NCBI GenBank assembly: GCA_016199745.1
Contig: JACQFZ010000014.1
Coordinates: forward strand, 1-64,000
Source of the DNA: Gammaproteobacteria bacterium
Lineage (GTDB): Bacteria > Pseudomonadota > Gammaproteobacteria > Acidiferrobacterales > Sulfurifustaceae
DNA: 64,000 nt
Direction: 5' to 3'
The notes under the pieces were generated by a model, which searched no databases, was not told the DNA's origin, and saw only the letters and a program-made list of their open reading frames with translations. The position numbers were made by a program, and so were the translations under genes. Every line of letters begins with the position of its first letter. Positions within the stretch are counted from its first letter, which is position 1. Positions 9,716 through 18,400 of this stretch are shown here, piece after piece.

Positions 9716-9934
9716 TTATCCTGTCGGTAGCGGCGGCCTTATCCATGTAGCGCGAATAAAATACATCGCCGAGGCAGTATACTCGGTTCACCCGCGACCG
9801 CTCTCGTCGAAAAATTTTTTTGCGGCAACCGCCGTGCACGCCGGTGCTGCGTTGAGAAAGCGGGATGGCTGTACTAGGCTTGGATACGCGTTGTTTCTCA
9901 ATCCATTCGACCGTAACCGCATGACCGCCAGCCA

Positions 9935-10465
9935 ATGTTCGCCAAGCTAGGGTTTCTGCTATTGGTTGCAGCCTTCGGCGCACTGGCCTTCGTCGCCGGC
10001 ACGCTGGCACCACCGTCGATCCGGCAACCGCTAACAACGGCGATCGATCAGTGGGCGCCGCTGCTGTCGAGCCACACATCAGCGGCAAAATCGCCAACCG
10101 CCGCTAACAGCGCGCCGGCCGAGTCAGCCGATGGCGCGCCGCTGCCGTATGAAGCGCTGCTACTACCGGCCACACCGGCGGCCGACGTTAAGTACGCGCT
10201 GCAGTTGGGATTATTTACTGAACCCGCCAGCGCCAACTCGTTGACGCAGCGCTTGCGCGAATTACGTTATCCGTTCAAAACGATTCCGGTGATCGACCAA
10301 AACGGCGCTCACTGGAGCGCGCTCGCCGCCGGCACCTTCGACTCCGTCGCCGCCGCGCAGTCAGCCCGCGGATTTTTGTCGCAGCAATTGCAACTGTCAC
10401 AATCGTTGACCGTCATTCAGCTGCCGGCGGAAACCAAAGCCAAGATCAGCCAAACCGCCCCTTGA
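9935..10465 (+). CDS. SPOR-domain protein, membrane anchored
   Basis: A 176-residue protein with one N-terminal hydrophobic helix (residues 4-26), a Ser/Ala-rich linker and a C-terminal SPOR-like domain (about 88-165). The domain begins YALQLGLFTEPASANSLTQR and contains the WSALAAGTFDSVAAAQSA turn typical of SPOR. Such domains bind denuded peptidoglycan and often act at the septum; a periplasmic location is inferred. The gene is divergent from the GGDEF-EAL gene, and its 3' end overlaps the convergent DUF6150 gene by 20 bases. No strong ribosome-binding site precedes this ATG. Confidence 0.75.
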   Translation: MFAKLGFLLLVAAFGALAFVAGTLAPPSIRQPLTTAIDQWAPLLSSHTSAAKSPTAANSAPAESADGAPLPYEALLLPATPAADVKYALQLGLFTEPASANSLTQRLRELRYPFKTIPVIDQNGAHWSALAAGTFDSVAAAQSARGFLSQQLQLSQSLTVIQLPAETKAKISQTAP

Positions 10466-10724
10466 GTCGATGCGGCCGCTGCCAACCGGCCTGACCGTAG
10501 CTATCGACGAAATACACCTTCACATCGCTGGCGCCGATGCTGCCGAAATAAACCCACACCGTCGCGTCTTGTTTGTTGCCGGTGAGGTACCACAAAGCAT
10601 CGCCGTGCGCCGTGCCCCACGTGCCGACGCGATGCACCAGCAGATCGGCCGCGCCAGGATCGTCGACTAACGCCACGCGTACCCGCGCTTCGCCGTAGTC
10701 AAAGGTTCGATAGACACGTGCCAT
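10446..10724 (-). CDS. small conserved hypothetical protein (DUF6150-like)
   Basis: A 92-residue protein with a repeated short-strand pattern ending in FVDSYGQAGWQR. It resembles the DUF6150 family of small proteins of unknown function. No signal peptide. It lies downstream of the putative effector block on the same strand, separated from it by about 90 bases that contain no obvious terminator. Its 3' end overlaps the convergent SPOR gene. A link with the T6SS genes is possible but unsupported. Confidence 0.6.
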   Translation of the reverse strand: MARVYRTFDYGEARVRVALVDDPGAADLLVHRVGTWGTAHGDALWYLTGNKQDATVWVYFGSIGASDVKVYFVDSYGQAGWQRPHRLKGRFG

Positions 10725-10815
10725 GGATCATCCGTACGCGATCGTTAGTCGTCGTCTTCGGTGGCACATCGCCTTCTATCCGCCATCGGTCATTTCGACG
10801 CCATGAGCGTGATTC

Positions 10816-11700
10816 TCATGACCCATTCCTAAAGGTCTTGGCCCCACCGATCTGCGCGAACGGTGCCAGCTTGCTGGCGCGGTTCACGAATACGTCGCTA
10901 AAAGTTTTTTTATCGGCGACGTGACGGAGCGCGGCGTGCACCGCGCTGGTTTCTTTGGTTTTTTTGCCGGCAAAAACCTCGCGACCGCGCTCTGCCATCA
11001 TCAGCGACGACATCTTGTTCACCCATTTTTGACCCCGCGCTGTCGGCCCGATGTGGGCTATCGCCTTATCGGCGGCGCCAATGTCGCCTTCGATCGCATG
11101 CCCCATCGCGGTAGCGATATGGGCGCGGCGCTGATCGGCCGTCATCGGCTTCGTCCAATATTTCTTGCCGCTGCGGGTTGGAGTCTGCACGCGGGTTTCC
11201 AGCTTCGGCGCCAGGCTCGCGTAGTCGTATACCTTGCTCTTGCCTTGTTTCTCGCTATTCCAAACGGCGGCAATGTCGTTGGCGGTATGCACCGAATGCT
11301 CGCCCATCTGCCCCGGCTGGAACACGATGCGGCGATTCACTTTACCCGCCAACTGCCGCGCTTTTCCCAACTCTTTCTTGCCCGCCTTCTTCTTATGAGC
11401 AACAGCCTTCATCGCATGCAGATCTTTTGACGTCTGCAGGATCGTCTTGAGCTCACCGTGGATGTTTTTGAAATCGAGCGGGGCAAACTTGCGAACGTCG
11501 GCCAATTTCCGGCCACCGGGAATACCGACACCACCGCGCATGTTCCTCGAATCAAACTTGTTAATGAAGTCCATGTTCGCGCGCGCCTGCGCATCGCTGA
11601 TCTTGCCACGCGCACGCGTTGCCACTGTCCTTTTAACGATTCCGCCAGAACTTCGCTTTACCGCTTTCGATGCTTTCGGACTGGTTGGTGCCTTTGCCAT
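10816..11700 (-). CDS. T6SS-linked protein of unknown function with basic N-terminus
   Basis: A 294-residue protein preceded by a good GGAGG site. Residues 1-40 are Lys/Arg/Ala-rich (KASKAVKRSSGGIVKR) and probably disordered, like the N-termini of the three genes upstream. The rest is a predicted alpha/beta body with several Lys-rich helices (AHKKKAGKKELGKARQLAG), a strand RRIVFQPGQMGEHS, and helical repeats toward the C-terminus. I recognise no catalytic motif. It lies 14 bases downstream of the CdtB-like gene in a four-gene run after tssA. That supports a role as an effector or partner protein, but only by context. Confidence 0.6.
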   Translation of the reverse strand: MAKAPTSPKASKAVKRSSGGIVKRTVATRARGKISDAQARANMDFINKFDSRNMRGGVGIPGGRKLADVRKFAPLDFKNIHGELKTILQTSKDLHAMKAVAHKKKAGKKELGKARQLAGKVNRRIVFQPGQMGEHSVHTANDIAAVWNSEKQGKSKVYDYASLAPKLETRVQTPTRSGKKYWTKPMTADQRRAHIATAMGHAIEGDIGAADKAIAHIGPTARGQKWVNKMSSLMMAERGREVFAGKKTKETSAVHAALRHVADKKTFSDVFVNRASKLAPFAQIGGAKTFRNGS

Positions 11701-11714
11701 AACGCCCTCCGCAA

Positions 11715-12488
11715 TTAGCTGTCCGTCATCTCGTAATCTTGTTGCGTATGATCGCCCGCCATCGCCGTGCCCATCGCCACGCGCGCGCGACCGGTGAAGA
11801 TTCCGTGATCGAGCGTGCTGCCGGATTGATGGGTCGCGCCGGGCGGCGTAACGATGTGCGCCGTCGTCGGCAGCCGCGCGCGCATGCGCTCGGCACTGGT
11901 GTTCATGTCACCGACCATGCCAAGCGGCACACCGGCGCCGGTCGCCACCGTCGATAGCTCGGCGAAATGATAGCCCGCTTGCGACGCGGCGAACGCCGGC
12001 GTGCCCGACGGTTCGTGCACCGTCGCAACCAAGGCGTCGTCGGTCAGCGCCGCCAGCGCCGGTCGCAGGCCCGGCCCGGTACGACCCGACGTCGTTTGGA
12101 ACACGCGTCGGAACGGTCGATTCGACAACAGGATCTGACCGTTGCGAACCGGCCGCTTGGATTTGCGCCCGATCGGAAGTTGCACAGCGGCGTACACCGC
12201 GCTGCGCCGCGGTCCGGCGGCGCTGATCTGCCCGGTCATGATCTGGGGATCGGACGGATGCGGCGTCAGCGGCCAACCATGCGGCGCCGCCCCCGACTCC
12301 TGGAACGCGGCGAACGCCGGCGCGGACGATGTCGCCACACCGTGCCGCAACGCGCTGATCACATCCGACTTAGCGCCTTGGGTGTTGACGCTGGAGACTC
12401 GAATCCACTCGGGCCGCTTACCGAACTTCGACCGTTTCTTGTGAACGTTACGGCGCGACGACGACGCCGTATTTACATGTCTACCCAT
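11715..12488 (-). CDS. CdtB-like EEP-family (DNase I fold) nuclease, candidate T6SS effector
   Basis: The 257-residue product follows the order of cytolethal distending toxin subunit B and other endonuclease/exonuclease/phosphatase proteins: an Asn near residue 35 (VNTQG); FQESG with metal-binding Glu64; RPALAAL then VHEPSG with His158; VGDMN with Asp194 and Asn196; THQSGSTLDHGIFTG; and a final GDH with Asp246-His247. All these match the catalytic set of the fold, so activity as a metal-dependent DNase or phosphatase is plausible. There is no Sec signal. Residues 12-25 (RRNVHKKRSKFGKR) form a basic cluster that resembles a nuclear-localisation or DNA-binding signal. A strong GAGGAGG site precedes the ATG. 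No CdtA, CdtC or PltA/PltB partners are present. Its place after tssA suggests T6SS export. Confidence 0.78.
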   Translation of the reverse strand: MGRHVNTASSSRRNVHKKRSKFGKRPEWIRVSSVNTQGAKSDVISALRHGVATSSAPAFAAFQESGAAPHGWPLTPHPSDPQIMTGQISAAGPRRSAVYAAVQLPIGRKSKRPVRNGQILLSNRPFRRVFQTTSGRTGPGLRPALAALTDDALVATVHEPSGTPAFAASQAGYHFAELSTVATGAGVPLGMVGDMNTSAERMRARLPTTAHIVTPPGATHQSGSTLDHGIFTGRARVAMGTAMAGDHTQQDYEMTDS

Positions 12489-12524
12489 GATGCCTCCTCA
12501 AGATCGGCCTTCGCATCGTTACCA

Positions 12525-13235
12525 TCAGAGATCGCTGAACACTTTCTTCGCCGTACCCACCAACGAACGCTGCTGATCAGCCGTCAAGTGAACTTGCTCG
12601 TGGCCACCACCGGTATGCAGCTGTGTCGGCTGCGTCACCATCGCCTCGACCGCGCCGACGATTGTCTGCCGGCGCTTGGCGCCGAGCGACGACGACGACG
12701 CGATCGGTGCATACGCCAACAGATGCTGCTCGGTCGCCGCCTCGCGGCCACGTTGATGCATTTCGCTTTCAGTGCCGACGTGCGGATAACCGAGCTGCAT
12801 GTGCTGCTGCATCTGCGCAAACTTCGGATCGAAGTGCGAACCGCCGGCGGTAGTCGGATGCTGCCGGTGCCACGACTTCGGTACGACGAACGCCGGTCGC
12901 TGGAACGTCACCGCCTGGTTCTCCGCCGATTCGCGCGCCAATCCGCCGCGCTGCGAGCCATCGGTCGGCGCGTGATCAATTTCCACCTTGATGTGGCTAC
13001 CGTGGCCCTTGTTCATCAGCCCCGGACCGGTTTGACGCCCGTGGCCGTAAGAGCCCGACGGAAAATCGCCGCTCAACATCGTTGACCGCCGCACCTTGCC
13101 GGCAGCGGCGGACGTGCGCGTAGACCGTTCGCCGCGCGCCCGCGCACCGCTCACGGTTTGCTCGCGTGTCGACGAGCGAACCGTGTAAGGCGCGAACGTC
13201 GCTGCGCGGGTTCGCTCTCTTTTTTCTTTCGGCAT
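12525..13235 (-). CDS. putative HNH-like nuclease effector, paralogue 2
   Basis: A 236-residue protein with a strong AAGGAG site. The N-terminal 55 residues are Arg/Lys/Ser/Thr-rich. The core (about 57-175) has DFPSGSY, then KVEIDHAPTDGSQRG, then HRQHPTTAGG, then QLGYPHVGT and QRGREAAT. The acidic-Asp-His strand followed by paired downstream His residues recalls HNH/endonuclease VII toxins, but I cannot match it to a named family. The core is about half identical to the next gene upstream, pointing to gene duplication. The C-terminal 60 residues differ more. No immunity-like gene sits between it and its neighbours. Confidence 0.6.
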   Translation of the reverse strand: MPKEKRERTRAATFAPYTVRSSTREQTVSGARARGERSTRTSAAAGKVRRSTMLSGDFPSGSYGHGRQTGPGLMNKGHGSHIKVEIDHAPTDGSQRGGLARESAENQAVTFQRPAFVVPKSWHRQHPTTAGGSHFDPKFAQMQQHMQLGYPHVGTESEMHQRGREAATEQHLLAYAPIASSSSLGAKRRQTIVGAVEAMVTQPTQLHTGGGHEQVHLTADQQRSLVGTAKKVFSDL

Positions 13236-13261
13236 GTTTCATCTCCTTCCTATTAGAGCTC

Positions 13262-13380
13262 ATCTCATAAGTCCCTCACCCCAACCCCTCTCCCGGGGGG
13301 AGAGGGGTTTTACTCCCTTCTCCCCCCGGGAGAAGGGACGGGGATGAGGGAAGAAGTGCCGATATTGGCACTTATGAGAT
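13262..13380. repeat. GC-rich palindromic intergenic repeat (copy a)
   Basis: Complex palindrome between the two paralogous nuclease-like genes. Its outer arms read tctcataagt and acttatgaga. Inside are two CTCTCCC/GGGAGAG hairpins. The same hairpin units recur at seven other places in the window. Confidence 0.8.
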
Positions 13381-13479
13381 GGCCTCTAGCTATGATCGGA
13401 TCGTTTACTCACCCTTTCCGGCATTTCAGTTCTCCTGTCATTGCTTCAACCGCATGTTCCTAACCGGCGCGGCTCGCGC

Positions 13480-14175
13480 TCAATCGTCAACGCCGAACTT
13501 GCGCTTTGCCCGCACTGTCAGCCGCTCACGCTGTTCTGGTTCGAAACTGACATGATGCACCTCGCCGGCATCCGTTCTTAATATCGTCGGTCGATCCAGC
13601 GTCTCGGCGACCGCACCCGCCATCAGCTTGCGTCGAGTCGCGCTCGGGCGAAGCCGCTTTACGATCGGTTCGTAAGCATCGATGTGCATCGCGGTCGCTA
13701 CTTCGCGCCCGCGTTGGCGCATCTGGTCAACGGTACCGACGTGCGGATAACCGAGCTGAACCTTACGTTGGATGGCGGCAAATCCTGGGTCGTAACGGCG
13801 ACCACCGGCAGTGGTTGGGTGTTCGCGATGAATCGATTTCAACAACGGCGCCGCCGGCCGTTGCAACGTCGCCTCTTGGTTTGTTTTCGACTGTCGTCCC
13901 ACAGAACCGCGTTGCGAGCCATCGGTGGGAATGTGATCGACCTCGACTGCGGCCGAGTGACTATGACCCTGATTCAGGAGCTGCGAGCCGATCTGGGTCC
14001 CGCGCGCATAAGTGCCGGTCGGAAAGTCGCGGTGAACTACTTTGCGCGCTACTTTTTTTCCGGCGCGCGCGGAGTTGAAGGTACTGCGCACGTTGTGCAA
14101 CTTGGCAACCATTTGCGTGTTTGCCTTCGTCGACTTCCTCATCGTCCGATCCGATTTAGATGGCGATCGCGCCAT
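13480..14175 (-). CDS. putative HNH-like nuclease effector, paralogue 1
   Basis: The start is placed at the ATG at 14175, which follows GGGAG by seven bases; an ATG eight codons upstream has no such site. The 231-residue product has a Lys/Arg-rich N-terminus (SDRTMRKSTKANTQ) and then the same core as its neighbour: DFPTGTY, AVEVDHIPTDGSQRG, HREHPTTAGG, QLGYPHVGT, QRGREVAT. A basic C-terminus follows (RLRPSATRRK). It is the first gene after tssA. The conserved DH...H...H spacing suggests a metal-dependent nuclease; this is inference. It could instead be a scaffold protein. Confidence 0.6.
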   Translation of the reverse strand: MARSPSKSDRTMRKSTKANTQMVAKLHNVRSTFNSARAGKKVARKVVHRDFPTGTYARGTQIGSQLLNQGHSHSAAVEVDHIPTDGSQRGSVGRQSKTNQEATLQRPAAPLLKSIHREHPTTAGGRRYDPGFAAIQRKVQLGYPHVGTVDQMRQRGREVATAMHIDAYEPIVKRLRPSATRRKLMAGAVAETLDRPTILRTDAGEVHHVSFEPEQRERLTVRAKRKFGVDD

Positions 14176-14280
14176 AGCAAGTCTCCCGGTGTCGTTCACC
14201 GACCATGCGTTTCAATTACCGCCGGCTTGCTGCCGGGCGATCCCTAACGAGTCGAAGGTTTTATGTACGCCGCGCATCCG

Positions 14281-15402
14281 TCACTCACCCTTCGACTTCT
14301 GCCCGGCGATGCCGAGCACTTCGAAAATGTTCAGTTGACCGCCGGCTTTGACGAACAACTCGCTATACAGCTCGGCGGTATTGAGGTTGCCCCAAACGAT
14401 CGCGCGCTTGATCAAGTACGGCGTCGGGCTGTGCGGCTCGATGTGCATCAGGTAATCGGCGATTTCGGCGAGCCGCGCATACGCGGTCGCGCGATCGCGG
14501 ATCGGTCCGCCGGCCGGCGCCGATGGCGCCGCGTCACTCAGCTGTTCATCGTCCGGCGCCATCGCCGCCTCCTCCGCCTCATCGACCAGTTGCAGACCGC
14601 GCTTGTGTAACTCCGAGCCGATCAGCGTTTGAATTTGTTCCAATAGGTTAGCCAGACTGCTTAATCCCGGCGCCGCTTCGCCGCACAGCGTGTTCAACGT
14701 TTGCGTCAACGCGTCGATGCTGGCGAGCGCATCGTCGAGATGCTCGTACGAGGCGATGTGCCAGTCGCTGGCGGTGCCGGCCATCGCCGCCGAGAACTCG
14801 AGCGGATTGACGCCTTCGACATGCTCGAGCGCCTTACCGCCGTGGGCGCCGCGCAGTTGCTCGTTGCGTTTGGCCTGCTCCCAATCGGCCCAATGCAGCT
14901 CGCGGTCTTGGCGGCCGGCGTGTGTGATCGGCACTTGCCGCACGATCGGCAACAACTTTTCGTTGGCCCAATGAATGACGTTGGCGCGGTGCTCGATGTC
15001 GGTACCGTCGATTGCCGGATACAAGTGCGGCCAAAACTTTTGGCACATGGCGTCGATCAGCGCCAAACACGGTGCCACACCTTCGAAACCGTGCTTGTTG
15101 ATCTCGGCTTCGAGCAACCACACCGCCAACTGCAAGTCTTTGCTCTGCTTCGCCAGCGCGTCGACAGCGACGTCGCCGACCTTTTGCCAATCGGCGCGCT
15201 TCAGCTCGTGCGCCCACGGCCCGAGCGGCAACGTCGGATCGTCTTGCCGACGCGCCTCTTGAATGCCGCGATACACACTGTTGCCGCGCAAGCTGTCGCC
15301 GCCCGGCTGCGCCGCAGCGATCGGCGCCAGCAGCGCGTCGACATCGATGCCGAAGTGCTCGGTGAAGTAGCGTTCGGTTTTGGCTTGGAGGTCGGCATTC
15401 AT
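14281..15402 (-). CDS. tssA: T6SS baseplate/cap protein TssA
   Basis: A 373-residue protein if started at the ATG at 15402; TTG and GTG codons 12 and 9 bases upstream are alternatives. The N-terminal ImpA domain (about 20-140) has the typical GGDSLRGNSVYRGIQEARR, then WLLEAEINKHGF and KFWPHLYPAID. The C-terminal region is helical and ends near ELYSELFVKAGGQLNIFEVLG. TssA starts baseplate and sheath assembly and can cap the distal end of the tail. The start overlaps the tssM stop region, which indicates translational coupling. It is the last structural T6SS gene before the effector-like block. Confidence 0.9.
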   Translation of the reverse strand: MNADLQAKTERYFTEHFGIDVDALLAPIAAAQPGGDSLRGNSVYRGIQEARRQDDPTLPLGPWAHELKRADWQKVGDVAVDALAKQSKDLQLAVWLLEAEINKHGFEGVAPCLALIDAMCQKFWPHLYPAIDGTDIEHRANVIHWANEKLLPIVRQVPITHAGRQDRELHWADWEQAKRNEQLRGAHGGKALEHVEGVNPLEFSAAMAGTASDWHIASYEHLDDALASIDALTQTLNTLCGEAAPGLSSLANLLEQIQTLIGSELHKRGLQLVDEAEEAAMAPDDEQLSDAAPSAPAGGPIRDRATAYARLAEIADYLMHIEPHSPTPYLIKRAIVWGNLNTAELYSELFVKAGGQLNIFEVLGIAGQKSKGE

Positions 15403-15407
15403 CGGCT

Positions 15408-18400
15408 TCACCAAACCATCGGCGCGTAAGCGGGGAAAACTTTCGGCAGCTTCAGCGCCACCGCCGTTTGCGTCTTCGGATCGACGCCTTGCAAGCGCAG
15501 GCCGAGATAAATCCGGCTATCGACCGGCGCCGCAGCGTCGGTGTGCGCCTTGTCTTGCGTCGGCACGCGGAATTCGAGCAACGCCACGCTCGGATCGTTC
15601 GGATCGAGCCGCGGCCCCTGCGACGGCGCGTGCCGACGCAACAGTTTGAGCAACGCCCACGGGCCGTCGGCGTCGAACGTTGCGGCGTTGTTGTTGACGT
15701 GCAAGTTTTGCTGCTGCGGATCCGGTAACGGCTCGACGTGTGCGAGATCGGCCCAGGTCAAATCGACCGATACCGGTTGGCCGTAACGCCAATCGAGTTC
15801 GGTCTTGCCGTTTGGATACGTCGCCGTCGGACCACCGGCGTTCAACCGCCAGTTGACGATGTTCTCGGCGCCGACCGATTGCTTCGGCAACGCGCGAAAC
15901 GCCACTTGCACGCGCAGCGGCTGCACCGCGTCGGCAGCAGCGACGTTACCGGCGAAGAACGCCGCCGCCTCGTCGAGCTGATCGAGAAACAAACCGATCT
16001 CACGCCAGCCGTCGCCCTTCAAACCGCCGAGCTTGGCGCGCAGCGTGTCGCGCTGCTTGGCGTAGTCGAGAAAGAAACTACGCACCGCGGTTACCGATGC
16101 TTCATTATCCTGTAACGAACCGAATGGAAAGCGCCCGGAAAGCTCGCTGGAAAAACGCCGCACCAAATTCTGATACTGCGCATAGGCGACGGCGCGGCTG
16201 CGGTCGAAGCAATTCCACTGCGCCTGCTGCTCGATTTGCCGACGCCGCCGCGAAAACAAATCGTCGCCGTAGACCTCGGGCCGGTACGCGTTCAATACCT
16301 GCTCGCAATTGGCGGTGTCGATGCCGTCGAGTTGCTTCAGGAAGAAATCGTTCAGCTTGGCGATTTGCGCGTTCGGCTCTTTGAATTGAATGAACCGATT
16401 CAATTCTTGGATCGTGTTCTCCCAGTAAACGCGACCGTTGTTGGCGCCGAGTTCGGCGTCGCCGACGGCATCGGTATTCTTCAAGAACGTAACGAACGGG
16501 CTGGCGTACGACCCCAACACCTGGCCGCGCTGCAATTGTCGATCGAGGTAGTCCTTGATTTGCGCGGTGCCGGTCAATGCCACGAACGGCTCGACCGTAT
16601 CGTCGCCACCGCTGGCGACGCCGAAGCCCGGATCGTACAAGCGGCTGCTTTCGGCCAAACCGTAAATCGTCTGCAACGATTGCGTGGTGTAGTTACGCGC
16701 GCATTGGTTGATGCGCGCTTGGCTGGCATCGAAACCGAGCTGTTGATACATGCGCAACACCCACAACAACGAGTCGATCGAGCGCGTGAAGTCGTTCGAC
16801 TGCTGCGCCATCGCTTGATCGGCTTGCGACAACGCGTCGACCGTCGGCGTGCCGCGGCCGTCGGCGTAGCCGGCGCGCAGCTGCGCCCGATTCAATGTGT
16901 CGTCCAGCACCGCCTGCAATTGCCGCGCGAGCACGCGCACGTACAGCGGTCGGGCGGCATTGGTCGCGTCGTCGCCGCGCACCAGCTGCTGATACTCACG
17001 GATATGGGTCGCCGCCTCGGCCAGATCGGCGGTGCGCCAGCCGCGCAGCGGCAATTGGCAGGTAAACGGCGACGCCGGATCGAGCTGCATGAAACTGGCG
17101 CCGGCGGCGGCGCGCAATCCCTCGGCCTCGACGACGATCGCCGGCGTCAATTCCCAGCGGTCTTTGCCGTGGCGGAACAACACGCCGTGCGGCGCCACCT
17201 GCAGCTGCGCTAACTGGCGCATCGACGGCTCGTAGCACGTTTCCAAACCGAACGACGGCGGCAACTCGGCTAAGCCAGCTGGGTAGCCCATGCGTTGCAA
17301 CTCGGCAACCGCCGGCGTCAGCGTGTCGGCGATCTTGTGGCACGGATTAACGTGCTCGTTCGATGCCAGCCAAACGCTGCGCACGCGGTCGAGCCATTGA
17401 TCGAAGCGCCGCAAGTTGCCCAACATCGGCGTTTGCTCGCGCTTCAGCGCGTCCAGCAACGCGCCACCCGACTGAACTTCGGCGACCAACTGCTGACGCG
17501 TATCGTCGGCCATGCCGACGATACGTTTGGCGATTTGTCCGCGCATATTGACAGGAAGCGCCAGCTCGCGCGTGTACTCGGCGTTCGCCAGCGAACGCCG
17601 GTGCTGATCGTCGGTGCGACGTGAGATCGGCGGTAACGATTCGCCGTATAGATACAGCACCAAATCGTCGAACGCTTGCATCATTTGGTCGGCGGGATCG
17701 TCTTCGTTGTAGACAACGATTTGGTGAAACCGCGCGAGATTACGTTCGAACGCCACCACCCGATCGACGTAGCGCTGCAAGCGATCGGCCGCCAGCGTCT
17801 TGTCGGCGGCGCCATCCTCGTCATCGAGCAATGCCTGCGCCCGTTGCTCGAGGTGGCAGGCGAGGCTGGGGAACACCACCTTTTCGATCGCCTGCTGCGA
17901 CACGAACGCGCTGCCACGGTAGGTCGTCCGCCGGTCGACCCACGACGCGGGAATGTTGACGTAGATAAAACTGACATCGAGCTTGGCGACGTTGGTCAGC
18001 AGCTCGTAAACGACGTCCTTACCGATGCAAGCGCCCTCGTCCGGCGTCAACCGCGGCGGATTCCTTATTAAGGATAACGAGTCGACGGTGGCGCCGACTT
18101 GCCGATGCAAACCGATCGCGGTGCCGAGCAACGTCAGAAACAGAAACGCCAGCACGCTGACGGTCGCGACCTGCACCCGCCGAATCAGCTGATGCCGCGA
18201 CCACAAACCGTGGCGCGTCGGCTGCGCCAAATTCAATTCGGCGAACACTTTCTCCTCGAACAGGTGATCGACGAAGCCGATGTCCTCGCGCGGCGACGGT
18301 ACGACGACGCCGGCGGCGTCGATACTGCCGACAAAATAGAGACCGCGGAACACGGTGTCCGCCTGATACGCGCTGGCGCGAAACATCGGCGCCAACACCG

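Noticed and set aside
13262-13380. Palindromes considered as an insertion sequence or integron attC site
   Set aside because: No transposase or integrase, no core attC sites, and the same hairpins occur in many intergenic sites; classed as dispersed repeats.
14281-15402. TssA considered as the start of a second T6SS cluster
   Set aside because: Overlaps tssM translationally and is on the same strand; it is part of the same locus.
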